Made by a program: the position numbers and the translations under genes | Part shown: positions 47,101-54,299 of the stretch, one piece after another | Layout: every line of letters starts with the position of its first letter | Position numbering within the stretch: position 1 is the stretch's first letter | Assembly (NCBI GenBank): GCA_944470555.2 | Contig: OX104129.1 | Coordinates: 66,643,747-66,707,746 of the forward strand | DNA length: 64,000 nt | From: Heterobilharzia americana | Lineage: Eukaryota; Platyhelminthes; Trematoda; Strigeidida; Schistosomatidae | Reading direction: 5' to 3' | Notes under the pieces: model-generated | The model's input: the letters and a program-made list of their open reading frames with translations, nothing else | Told to the model about the DNA's origin: nothing | The model's database searches: none

Positions 47101-50100
47101 GACGTGTGCCGTGGTGTCACCATGTGAGTAATGCAGAAGTTAGGTGTAGAGTTTTAGGGAGAAGAGGTAAGTCAGTTGACGAGGTTGTGAACCTTCATCG
47201 ACTGAGATGGTTGGGACACGTACTACGTATGCCTAGTCACCGATTGCCCTGTCACACAATGTTGGCTGAGGTGGGTCCAAGTTGGAAAAAGGCTCGAGGT
47301 GGCCAGACTAAAACATGGCACCAATGTATGAAGTCTCTGACTGTTGGTTTAAGCCATGTGGGGCGATGCAGACTAGGTGGTTGGGGTCGGCGGGACAAGA
47401 GGAACCAGTGGTTGGAGACCCTAGGTGATATTGCTCAGAACCGATGTGAGTGGCGCAGATGTATACACACATTATCCTCATCTTAACAACGCTATACCGA
47501 ATCTCACCATTTTGTCACTCCTCTTTCCTTTCTTCTCGTACTTTATATTTCTTTTGACTGCATTCACTTATCTTCATCCTTCACCTTACTACCTTTCTAC
47601 TTGATGAACTGACGTGAGGTGTGGCAACTCGGACCGTCACGCAGTAATGCCTGGTTAATAATGATCGAAGACTTGAGCACTGAGTTGTGACGGCGGTTGA
47701 TACATCCCAGAAGGCTAGTTTTCCTTGAGGTGCTTGAAAAAGAAATCCGGTTGTTAATAGTGGCGCGTAACGACAGAACACAGGAGATATTTGCTTGAGG
47801 TTGGTCACATACGGTTTTCGTATGAGTTTGAGATTCACGTTTGTTGACATTGAATCTAGTCATATCTTAATTGACAACACCAGTATGCTTCAGACCAGAG
47901 AGTAGAGTACTATTCTAATGGCTGACGTTTTCTAGCATATCCCCTTCTGATGGGGAGAGCTGCGTCAGGATCCACCGCTAGTCGGTTTCCAACGTTGAAA
48001 GATTCAGTGTGAAACCGGCAATAGTGTCAGCAGACTAGGTATGAGGTCTTGATGGCTTGGGTCGTTGGCAATGGTCGTATATTGAGGTTGAGGAAATCAT
48101 AAGAGGTCTGGTTTTGGCGCCGGATGAAGGAAAAGGAGGATGGTTGGGTTATACTCGGTTGGATTTTGTCTGCCGCTGGAAACGTGCGGACATTTTACAA
48201 TTTCTGGTCACCCATGGATACCTGAAAGAGTAAAAGATTTGTGTGACCGCAGAGACCATGGTCATCTGCTTGAGGCCTGTCTCACACAACTTTTTGCAGG
48301 ATTTTGGTTTATGATTTGGTTCTTCTAACGCCGGATGGGAAAAACCCATGCCACAGGCATTGGAAGGTCGTGGACCAGAGGGTATAGTGCTATTTCTGCC
48401 GCTGATCTTTTTCGGGATTTAGTGTAAAGTATTATACGAGGAAGGCGAGTCAGTTGATACTATGAACAGTCAGGGTGACTGAAATACGTTGCGCATGTCA
48501 AGGTGGTATCTGCTTCGGCATGAAATGTTAGCCGAAAAAAAGTTGGGCTGGAAGAATTTTATGAGGCCACTTAATGACCTTGCGCATATCCGTAAAGTTC
48601 CTGACTTGGTTTAAGTTCTATTTCCTCATTTTTCTACTTAGCACTTTGATGTTAGGTGCAGCGAATCGGACCGGTACACAGTAATACCAGGTTCTATGTT
48701 GATATTAATTGACCAACAAAAGAAGGTAAAACCTGTGTGGCTGGGGGCCCTTAAGATGATAGAAATCAACGGTTCAAGACTTGGTGACATGGGGCGAAAC
48801 TCGTCACGGTGGTGCAGAGGTTTACACCTCATCGTCTTCGAAGTCTCAGATATTTCCATCAATATTAACCTATTAATTCTCCCGTTCCTCATATGATTTT
48901 GTCAACTTTCACATTTTCACTACCAACTTATTCATTCCATGTTGATGTCAAATGTAGTCACTCGAAATGACAGCGTCAAGTTCTATGCTTACCTTTTTGT
49001 TCCAGCTGATGAGGATGACAAAATGCAGAGTATTCCGGACGATTTGAGTGGAAACTTGTGAAATTTCGAGATAAGCTTCACATCATCCAAACGCAAAGAA
49101 CGATTTGCGTTACAGTCTCGTCCAATAATAGGAAGCCAAGTGGTTGAGTACGCCAATGAGATCTCTGCACGGTTACTAGAGGCTCGATTGACTTTCCCCA
49201 TCAGCGTCCGACAGATATCTGACCGTCTACTGGGTCGAGTGTAGCAAATAAACAGTTCGCTTTGCCTTACTGCATGGTTGTGAAAGAAACATTACAGGTA
49301 GATGACATGAGAATGATTTCGGTGTTCGACCGCCATTATCTTCATAACATAGGCTATTGTAGAACCCTCGTGCTAGTAATGTAGCGATGAGACATAAGCC
49401 TAGGTAAAAGATGTAGGTCAGTTGATGAGATTGGAGATCTTCATCGATAGAGATGCCGTTCATAACGATAAAAGCAATGATAGAAGTAGGTTTAAGTATG
49501 AAGGTAGGTAAAACGTGGATAGACTGAGATACGAAATCAATCCACAAGGTCTTTTCCTGTTGGCCTGGGCTGTGTAAGAGACTGTATATTCCCCGGTCAC
49601 GGTTTGCACGATAACCGAGATCGGTGGTTGGAAACCCCAGGTGATACGGTTGGGGACCAACAGTAGAAGCGCAGATGCACCTACATACCACTTTCACCTT
49701 GGTCGTCGCATCATATTTCATTATTATTCTATTCTATTCTCCTTTCTGCTCATAACTTTCTGTAATTATTAATTGCACATTCTCAACCTGTTTCTCTCTC
49801 ATTTTGATGGTTTGTACCACGTGATGTACTGCAACTTGGACCATTATGGTGTGATGTCTCCCCTCACGTCGATTCCTAGACTGATATCTGCCTACTAAGC
49901 TAGAACGCAATATTCACAATACGGTAGAAGTTAGTATTTGAAGGCGTTAGAGGATAAGAGAGTAGAGCGAATGCATTTGTGTCACATCGGTTAAGTACTA
50001 CCAAATCTGCTATCACAAATAGTAATTCCCTTTATCTCATTTCCTTTTTGTCTCAAAACCACGTATAGCCATTATCGTCGTTTTGTCCTTTCCCATGTTG

Positions 50101-53100
50101 ACTTCTAACTTGATGTGTTAGTATGGTGTGGCAACTTGAATAGATGTGCTGTTATCTGGCTGAAACTTGTCAGAGGAAAACCTGTTCCCAGTGAGTTTTT
50201 CTGAGCTAGGATTTTATTTGGCAGTCGTCTCAACGTCATGCTAGACATCATCGGCGCATCAGAGATTTGCTTTTCAGTGAACACAACATCAGCTACGAAC
50301 ACTAGCTTGTGAAAAATTCCTTATGAAAGTTACTATTACTATCTAGCTAGTTGTCTTTTGGTCAATGGGACAGTTTCTGAACTCCGATTCATTAAATCGA
50401 CTGGGAGATCTGCATGAACGTCTTGTTTAAGTTGGTTGGTGAACTGAATATTTAAAGACGAACACGTGTTATGATTTCAACACACGTATGGTATGCATTT
50501 ACAGTTCCACTGACGTCGGTTGTTAGGGCGTCTCGTACACTATTATTGTTGTTTGGGATGGTAACTACCTAAGGGGAACACAATAGGCACTTTAGTCGGT
50601 ACTATTAGGTCGCTTTCTAAAGAACCTCAGAAATACCTTTCTCCTTGGCATAACTCATCATCATCATCATAAATATCAACTTAAGACCAGGCACTACAGC
50701 GTGACTGTCCGAGTTGCCACACCTCACGTCAGTTCATCAAGTAGAAAGGTAGTAAGGTGAAGGATGAAGATAAGTGAATGCAGTCAAAAGAAATATAAAG
50801 TACGAGAAGAAAGGAAAGAGGAGTGACAAAATGGTGAGATTCGGTATAGCGTTGTTAAGATGAGGATAATGTGTGTATACATCTGCGCCACTCACATCGG
50901 TTCTGAGCAATATCACCTAGGGTCTCCAACCACTGGTTCCTCTTGTCCCGCCGACCCCAACCACCTAGTCTGCATCGCCCCACATGGCTTAAACCAACAG
51001 TCAGAGACTTCATACATTGGTGCCATGTTTTAGTCTGGCCACCTCGAGCCTTTTTCCAACTTGGACCCACCTCAGCCAACATTGTGTGACAGGGCAATTG
51101 GTGACTAGGCATACGTAGTACGTGTCCCAACCATCTCAGTTGATGAAGGTTCATAACCTCGTCAACTGATTTACCTCTTCTCCCTAAAACTCGACACCTG
51201 ACTTCTGCATTACTCACATGGTGACACCACGGCACACGTCCTAAACTACGAAGGGAACGGTGGTCAAACACCTGAAGCCTTTTTATATCTTCCACTTTCA
51301 ATGGCCATGTTTCACAGCCATACAGTAGAACAGAGTGGATTGCTGTGCAGGTGCAGTACATGCGACCCTTATTAGACAAACGGATACCACGGCGGCGTCA
51401 TGGGTGGCGTAAATTGGCAAATGCCAGGCGAGCCTTTTGTATCCGTGCAGAGATTTCGTCGGCAACTGACCCACCTGGGCTGATCCTACTTTCCAGGTAA
51501 GTCAAGTGGTCGACACACAACTACCTCACTCTCTATTGTTAGCCATGGCACCGCTGAAGACATAACTGCCTTATATGTACAGTGCAAGTAGATACCTGAG
51601 CTTTTGTGAATTCATACGATTTTAAAGGTTCTGTAGTTTGCCCCCCTGAGAACAAAATACAGGCCTACGTTCAAAAAAAGTATCAAACCAACAAAGTACC
51701 GGCCGATATGTCGTTAGTGAATGCTCAGTACATGATTTTGGTTTGACGCTTCCTTTGATCTGACTAACAGCTACATACTGAGTCTGTAGATTATTCACCT
51801 ACCAGGTAAGTTTTAGATGTTTCCTGCATGAGTGCTTAACTTCTCACCGAAAGATATATTGCCCATATACAACGAACCAAACATCTTTTTCACATTTGCC
51901 CTCAGAACTTACTACATACAGTATTGATCAAAGTTATGCCTAAGCATACTCTCATTAGGTAAGAAAAACAACTTGCCTAGAGTTTAACAAACCATTGGTA
52001 GTTAAATCAATGAACTGAAGGATTGTCTCATTCGCTGCAACCAGACTAATACTTATTAGTGCTTTTATCAACGCAAATATCACCATGAACTTCCTACATG
52101 AATTCCTTTAAGATAACACTCATGAAGATTGTAATGCAAAGTTAAGCAACCCGTCGGAAGCTTAGAAAAAGCTTCGTGGTTGCCTAAGAAATACTTAGAG
52201 ATGTGAAGTTCGTAATTCTCCAGCAGTGGACTGTTAAAAATATATGTCAGGACACTTCATTTTGACAATGAGTCATGATATTGAGAGCAGTCCAACAAAA
52301 AATTTCATTGCTGAGGAATATAAGGGGGCTACATGATGAACATTTTTAAGCCGTGAACATGCGGTTTATCAGCCCATGCACTCGACGCACCATAAGAAAC
52401 GGGTCCCGAATTCAAACCCTGCTTCATCTACTTAGGTTTACGCAACATGCTAGAACTACAAGCCCCAAAAATAAGTGTGGCAGTCGAATACATAAGCTTG
52501 CCAGTGCTTGAAGTGCATCAAAAAGTTTAGAATGTTACAAGAAGGAGAGATAGCATGAAAAAACGCTTACCTGTATGGTATTTACGATTTCTTCGAGGCC
52601 TATCAACGCAGTAAACTCGTTTGTTAAGGTGCTGGGTACAAATGGTACCACAGACAGTCCGTTACCTAATGCAGGTTTTGGTAGAACGACCTTATCTAGA
52701 GTTCTTTCCAACTGCTTCCGTAGCATCGCCTTCTTGCCGTTGCACTGCTGTTCAAGAGCATGTATGGCCATTCCCTTTGTAACTTTGGGTACTGTTGTGT
52801 TATTTGATGAGATAGGAACGGTAGGATTCTGAGCAGGAGCTAACGAAGAAATGTGATGAAACAGCACTGACTTACACTGCGTTGCTCTACCACCAGTCGT
52901 AGATGGGCCATTCCGTCCAGGAGGTTGGTTACTTGCTGGCCGGACTAACATAAACCTAAAGAGAACATGAACTTACCTTGGTTAACAGGAGACTGTGTAT
53001 TTCGTACTGTAGGTGTCCCAGTTGATGTTACCTTAGCACCCTTTGGTTGAAGGGCATGTGACCGCTGATTATTTCGCAATTGCTGTAGCAACATCAAAGT

Positions 53101-53470
53101 GCTTTCCTCATTCCTCAGCTCGTTCTCCAACTTCAAAAGAAGGGCACGTGATTTCGACATAAGGGATTGTTTCGGAGCATTTTCTTTTTCCATCTCGTCG
53201 CACAAAGCGCCAAGCATACGATCATCCTCATCCTCACTTAACAAGATAACATCGTCATCATTCTGGCGAAATAACCACACCAGAAAAACCAACCTTGCTA
53301 GAAATTTTTTCAACTTCATTGTCAGTACGAACTGATTTGCGGCTCAAATCTAGGACATCATCAAAGCATTGCCTAAATTAATAGCAAGTTAGTTGAATCG
53401 ATAACAAACCTCTTCACAGGAGGCTCCATTGTTTCGAAAGAACACTCTTCCAAAACCTCTTCCGCAGCCA
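34898..53470 (-). CDS. GATAD2: GATAD2/p66 homologue, NuRD subunit (whole gene, 7 exons)
   Basis: Nuclear p66 proteins bridge the MBD and CHD parts of the NuRD deacetylase-remodelling complex. Seven minus-strand exons (53410-53470, 53294-53372, 52977-53262, 52571-52944, 41520-41954, 37873-38446, 34898-35175) total 2087 nt. All have GT-AG borders, matching phases and no internal stop. Conserved blocks appear in the p66 order: DDVLDLSRKS; the CR1 coiled coil (LLKLENELRNEESTLMLLQQL), which in vertebrates binds MBD2; AMLRKQLERTL...FTALIGLEEIVN; and the zinc finger CSRC...CEAC. A Gln/Ala-rich tail of about 370 residues follows, unlike vertebrate p66. A candidate start ATG is at 53429-53427 (MEPPVKR); an extra 5' exon is possible. 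Three 31-37 nt introns are followed by introns of 10,616, 3,073 and 2,697 nt filled with mobile elements. Confidence 0.92.
35693..35840 (+). repeat. tRNA-derived SINE-like repeat (p66 intron 6)
   Basis: GTTGTGGCTCATTGGTTCAGG (A-box-like) and CTGGGTCACCGGTTAGGAC (B-box-like), followed by GGTAGTATCATTAGCCCTC. Same family as 3282-3415 and 42885-43030. Antisense to the gene. Confidence 0.65.
36465..36930. repeat. Nested SM-alpha-like SINE fragments (p66 intron 6)
   Basis: Three fragments of one family lie together: 36465-36530 (plus), 36590-36770 (minus) and 36790-36930 (plus). The last has a clear pol III promoter: TGGCTTAATGGTAATG (A box) and GGGTTCGAATCC (B box), then CCGTTGAAGTTGCAG. The minus fragment carries the ribozyme-like core described separately. 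The plus fragment has lost most of that core, keeping only AAGCACGAAAC. The mixed orientation means at least two insertions or an inversion. Confidence 0.75.
36611..36660 (-). ncRNA. Hammerhead ribozyme-like core, probably degenerate
   Basis: On the minus strand: CTGATGA (36652-36646), stem II GTGC/GCAC closing a loop (36645-36632), then GAAA (36631-36628). Flanking GCCCT and AGGGC can pair as stem I with one unpaired C. The cleavage triplet that should precede AGGGC reads GAC rather than a standard NUH, and stem III is weak, so activity is doubtful. Confidence 0.6.
37873..38446 (-). CDS. GATAD2: p66 exon 6, Gln/Ala-rich
   Basis: 574 nt, acceptor TTCATCCTCATAG, donor GTATGTTT. It starts NTFNNAGSSRHGQSN and contains long Ala and Gln runs (MMAAAANPMLAAAAV, SQQQQSVAQQQL) plus NVVQQLASRYQQL and PIDHLAQFTQMQTLLMSSLL. 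There is no known domain. Low-complexity Gln/Ala tracts like this occur in transcription cofactors. Assignment to this gene rests on splice phase and position. Confidence 0.85.
39575..39700 (-). repeat. Truncated SM-alpha-like SINE with ribozyme (p66 intron 5)
   Basis: The minus strand carries the ribozyme followed by CAGTGCTTCCAGGTTTCC, the same 3' sequence found after the ribozyme remnant at 60.3 kb. The tRNA-like head is not recognisable, so the copy is 5'-truncated or decayed there. Confidence 0.65.
39629..39674 (-). ncRNA. Hammerhead ribozyme, apparently complete
   Basis: Minus strand, 5' to 3': stem I GCACTG (39674-39669), core CTGACGA (39668-39662), stem II GTCC-loop CATACTA-GGAC (39661-39647), core GAAA (39646-39643), a very short stem III TAGCT, the cleavage triplet GTC (39637-39635), and stem I partner CAGTGC (39634-39629), fully complementary to the first strand. 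All invariant core bases are present. Stem III is only about two pairs within one molecule (one is a wobble), but the near-palindromic TAGCTG could pair between two molecules, as in minimal type I hammerheads. It lies in p66 intron 5 in the gene's own sense. Known family: schistosome SM-alpha repeats encode active hammerheads. Confidence 0.8.
40130..40205 (-). mobile_element. RTE 3'-end remnant
   Basis: GACAAAATCAGCGTAGAACC resembles the reverse of 2440-2510 and also 43610-43690. It is the terminal part of an old RTE copy. Confidence 0.4.
41520..41954 (-). CDS. GATAD2: p66 exon 5, GATA-type zinc finger
   Basis: 435 nt, acceptor GCATATTTCAG, donor GTACGGTT, phase 0 on both sides. Zinc ligands are at 41891-41811 as CSRC and CEAC, spaced CX2C-X19-CX2C (human p66 has X17). 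DFTPVWKRKRPG sits in the finger, and QRSVIHKAYSSVVSVALKQH then SEREIEHEYQ in the helix after it, matching human KALKVEHTSRLKAAF...EQEIEQ. A Gln-rich stretch ends the exon. Confidence 0.93.
42885..43030 (-). repeat. tRNA-derived SINE-like repeat (p66 intron 4)
   Basis: On the minus strand GCTGAGGCTCACTGGTTTAGG, then AACCAGTGAGTCACAG, then AGGCAGTATCATTAACCCTC. Same family as 3282-3415 and 35693-35840. Confidence 0.65.
43600..43695 (-). mobile_element. RTE 3'-end remnant
   Basis: AAATCAGCGTAAAACCCACC and CAGCTCAAATTACCACAC match the remnants at 40130-40205 and (reversed) 2440-2510. Confidence 0.45.
44490..46020 (+). pseudogene. RTE endonuclease and linker
   Basis: GAFNVRTLRQIGQQASL (44490-44545) is the start of the endonuclease domain, followed by a one-base frame break near 44564. 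Then 484 codons are open (44566-46020) with the catalytic VVAGDLNAQVG, WTQIDHIAIS and SDHALVRARI. This is an exonuclease-endonuclease-phosphatase fold that nicks target DNA. A Lys/Glu-rich linker follows. The frame is lost near 45960, where one G appears missing, giving a premature stop at 46018. Confidence 0.88.
46035..46877 (+). pseudogene. RTE reverse transcriptase domain
   Basis: 280 open codons with RT motifs in order: IPVFKKGEKSSCDNHRGISL, NQAGFRPGRGCIDQIFTLRQ, VFLDLKAAFDSVDRE, SGVRQGCPLSPFLFNFIID, and YADDIVLLGED with the catalytic Asp pair. FTYLGSRIN ends the stretch. It is in the same frame as the last residues before the 45960 break would have been. Enzyme core looks intact; the ORF context is broken. 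Confidence 0.9.
46878..47486 (+). pseudogene. RTE C-terminal domain
   Basis: After frame breaks near 46870 and 47000, the stretch LLYGCETWPLKVED, LRSLGRVPWCHHVSNAEVR, VNLHRLRWLGHVLRMPSH, GGQTKTWHQCMKSL and WGRRDKRNQWLETLGD follows. Copies on the minus strand at 3.9-4.5 and 50.9-51.4 kb preserve the same part. Confidence 0.88.
47661..48199. other. No gene seen (p66 intron 4)
   Basis: Two overlapping open frames on the minus strand at 47581-47863 show no motif. Nothing else recognised. Confidence 0.35.
48200..48350 (-). mobile_element. RTE 5'-UTR fragment, inverted
   Basis: The reverse complement contains GACAGGCCTCAAGCAGATG and CTGCGGTCACACAAATCT, matching 44180-44230 in the 5' UTR of the 44-kb RTE. 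It precedes a plus-strand 3' fragment of the same family, as at 1.5-2.5 kb. Confidence 0.7.
48400..48720 (+). mobile_element. Decayed RTE 3'-end fragment
   Basis: CGAGTCAGTTGATACTATGA and GAAAAAAAGTTGGGCTGGAAG resemble the C-terminal coding region (KSVDEV..., VGPSWKK) and the end AATCGGACCGGTACACAGTA matches the RTE 3' end. Heavily mutated. Confidence 0.55.
48990..49900 (+). mobile_element. Decayed RTE copy, RT end to 3' UTR
   Basis: GACAAAATGCAGAGTATTCC corresponds to DKMQS(LLN), then GAGATCTCTGCACGG (EISAR), CTGCATGGTTGTGAAAG (LYGCE) and TCAGTTGATGAGATTGGAGA (SVDEV). The order matches 46680-47500. Ends near 49900 in sequence resembling the RTE 3' UTR. Confidence 0.65.
50657..51562 (-). mobile_element. 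5'-truncated RTE copy, well preserved
   Basis: The minus strand 51379-50855 is open for 174 codons with the same text as the 47-kb copy (LLYGCETWPLKVED to QNRCEWRRCIHTLSSS). The 3' tail at 50657-50670 is an ATC/GAT trinucleotide run. The 5' truncation at about 51562 lies at the equivalent of 46780. The copy is in sense with p66, within intron 4. Confidence 0.85.
52360..52510 (+). repeat. Possible tRNA-derived SINE fragment
   Basis: CCCATGCACTCGACGC then GGGTCCCGAATTCAAACCCTG, with a B-box-like AATTCAAACCC. Weak head; no other copy was matched closely. Confidence 0.4.
52571..52944 (-). CDS. GATAD2: p66 exon 4, conserved LRKQLE...GLEE block
   Basis: 374 nt, acceptor TTTATGTTAG, donor GTAAGCG. 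The Pro/Ser/Thr-rich first half is followed by KKAMLRKQLERTLDK, PKPALGNGL and TNEFTALIGLEEIVNTIQ. Human p66 has ALRKQLEKTLLEIPPPKPP and NNEFIYLVGLEEVVQ at the same place. This block is diagnostic for the family. Confidence 0.93.
52977..53262 (-). CDS. GATAD2: p66 exon 3, CR1 coiled coil
   Basis: 286 nt, acceptor TTATTTCGCCAG, donor GTAAGTTC. It begins NDDDVILLSEDEDD, equivalent to the DVIVLSDDE region of p66, then SKSRALLLKLENELRNEEST and LMLLQQLRNNQ, the CR1 helix (human: ELRLEEAKLVLLKKLRQSQ). The spacing of hydrophobic heptad positions is preserved. The open frame continues upstream through the 31-nt intron with an artificial start; the phase test favours splicing there. Confidence 0.9.
53294..53372 (-). 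CDS. GATAD2: p66 exon 2, DLS motif
   Basis: 79 nt between TTAATTTAG and GTTGGTTT. It encodes QCFDDVLDLSRKSVRTDNE and more. The DLSxK-type motif matches the P(V/L)DLSxK region of p66 and other chromatin corepressors. Flanked by introns of 37 and 31 nt. Confidence 0.85.
53410..53470 (-). CDS. GATAD2: p66 exon 1 (candidate first coding exon)
   Basis: 61 nt. The acceptor-like ATTCTCATTTTAG lies before it and donor GTTTGTTATCG after. It reads AAEEVLEECSFETMEPPVK in the frame that joins exon 2 (split Arg codon AG|G). Either translation starts at the internal ATG (53429-53427), with the upstream part being 5' UTR, or a further exon precedes it. The short MEPPVKR start resembles the basic N-terminus of p66 proteins only loosely. 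Confidence 0.7.
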
Positions 53471-54169
53471 CTAAAATGAGAATGACCGAAGATGTTATTA
53501 CAAGTCATTAATAACAAACCAAAATTTAGGCTAGAACATCTGGATCAAAACAAGAGCCAGGTGACCCTCAAGAGTAGTAAAACAATAACTTGGGAAGAGG
53601 CATATTGGACAATGTGTGGCTAAACGGAAGTCAGATACATGACAAAAATGCAGGTGCTTCCATCTTTATCTTCCCATAGTTTCAAAATTCAAACACTTTC
53701 AAAAATGCAAGACGGTCTCTCAAGTTCCTCTTAGGGCTATAGTCAGATGCATTCGTTAAAACCTAAATCCTCAAGATCCTCTTCTCACACAGCTTCAGAA
53801 AGTCAGCTTTCAGTTGAAAAAAGTAAGCGGTCAGATTATATCCGTGTTTCAGCGTGAGCTGTGTTATGACACTATTCGAAAACCTGTGACATGACATACC
53901 AAACCCAGGAAGCTGACTAAGGCATTAGGGAGTGCGGAGAACAAACTTTTTATATGCATTTGTCTCACTCCGCCTAAAGTAGGCAAGGAATTATTGTGAG
54001 TGAAAGATTGCTGCTTGATGCGCTACGTTACACTAGTCTAACATTTGTTCTTCTAAAACTATCCTTTTAGACTACTTATTTGAGTCTTGATAGACAGATG
54101 GCATAACGGAGTGTTTCAAAAACTGTATTGGCCAATGACATTAACTTCAAGTGAAAAATACAAGCCTAG
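53471..54169. other. 5' flank of p66
   Basis: It should contain the promoter and perhaps a non-coding first exon. No TATA box or further exon could be supported. Stops occur in the frame that would join exon 1 near 53545. Confidence 0.4.
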
Positions 54170-54290
54170 ACTTAAGGCACATCTAACGTGAGTACCCAGG
54201 ATCAAATTGTAACAACTCGCCACTGGTAACTGAGCTACCGCCCCAAAATAAGGTGCTCTTGAAAGAAGTCAGGTGGTACTACAGGTGTGA
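54170..54290 (-). repeat. tRNA-derived SINE fragment
   Basis: On the minus strand GGCGGTAGCTCAGTTACC (A-box-like) and CAATTTGATCCTGGG (B-box-like) occur about 30 nt apart, as in a tRNA gene. It does not form a full cloverleaf. Confidence 0.5.
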
Positions 54291-54299
54291 GCTACTCAC

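Larger units (their letters stand above)
43746..47660 (+). mobile_element. Nearly full-length RTE non-LTR retrotransposon
   Basis: About 3.9 kb inside p66 intron 4, antisense to the gene. Order: about 750 bp 5' UTR, apurinic-type endonuclease, reverse transcriptase, C-terminal domain, short 3' UTR ending near GCCTGGTTAATAATGAT. The 5' limit is set by similarity with the fragments at 1560-1966 and 60.76 kb. The coding region is broken by at least three small frameshifts (about 44564, 45960 and 46870) and another near 47000; otherwise all motifs are well preserved. It is the reference copy for the fragments at 1.5-2.8, 3.7-4.5, 48-51.6 and 60.7-63.3 kb. Confidence 0.9.

Noticed and set aside
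53099..53335. 78-codon ORF antisense to p66 exon 3
   Set aside because: A shadow of the conserved CR1 exon, with Ser-rich composition from the complementary Glu/Asp codons.
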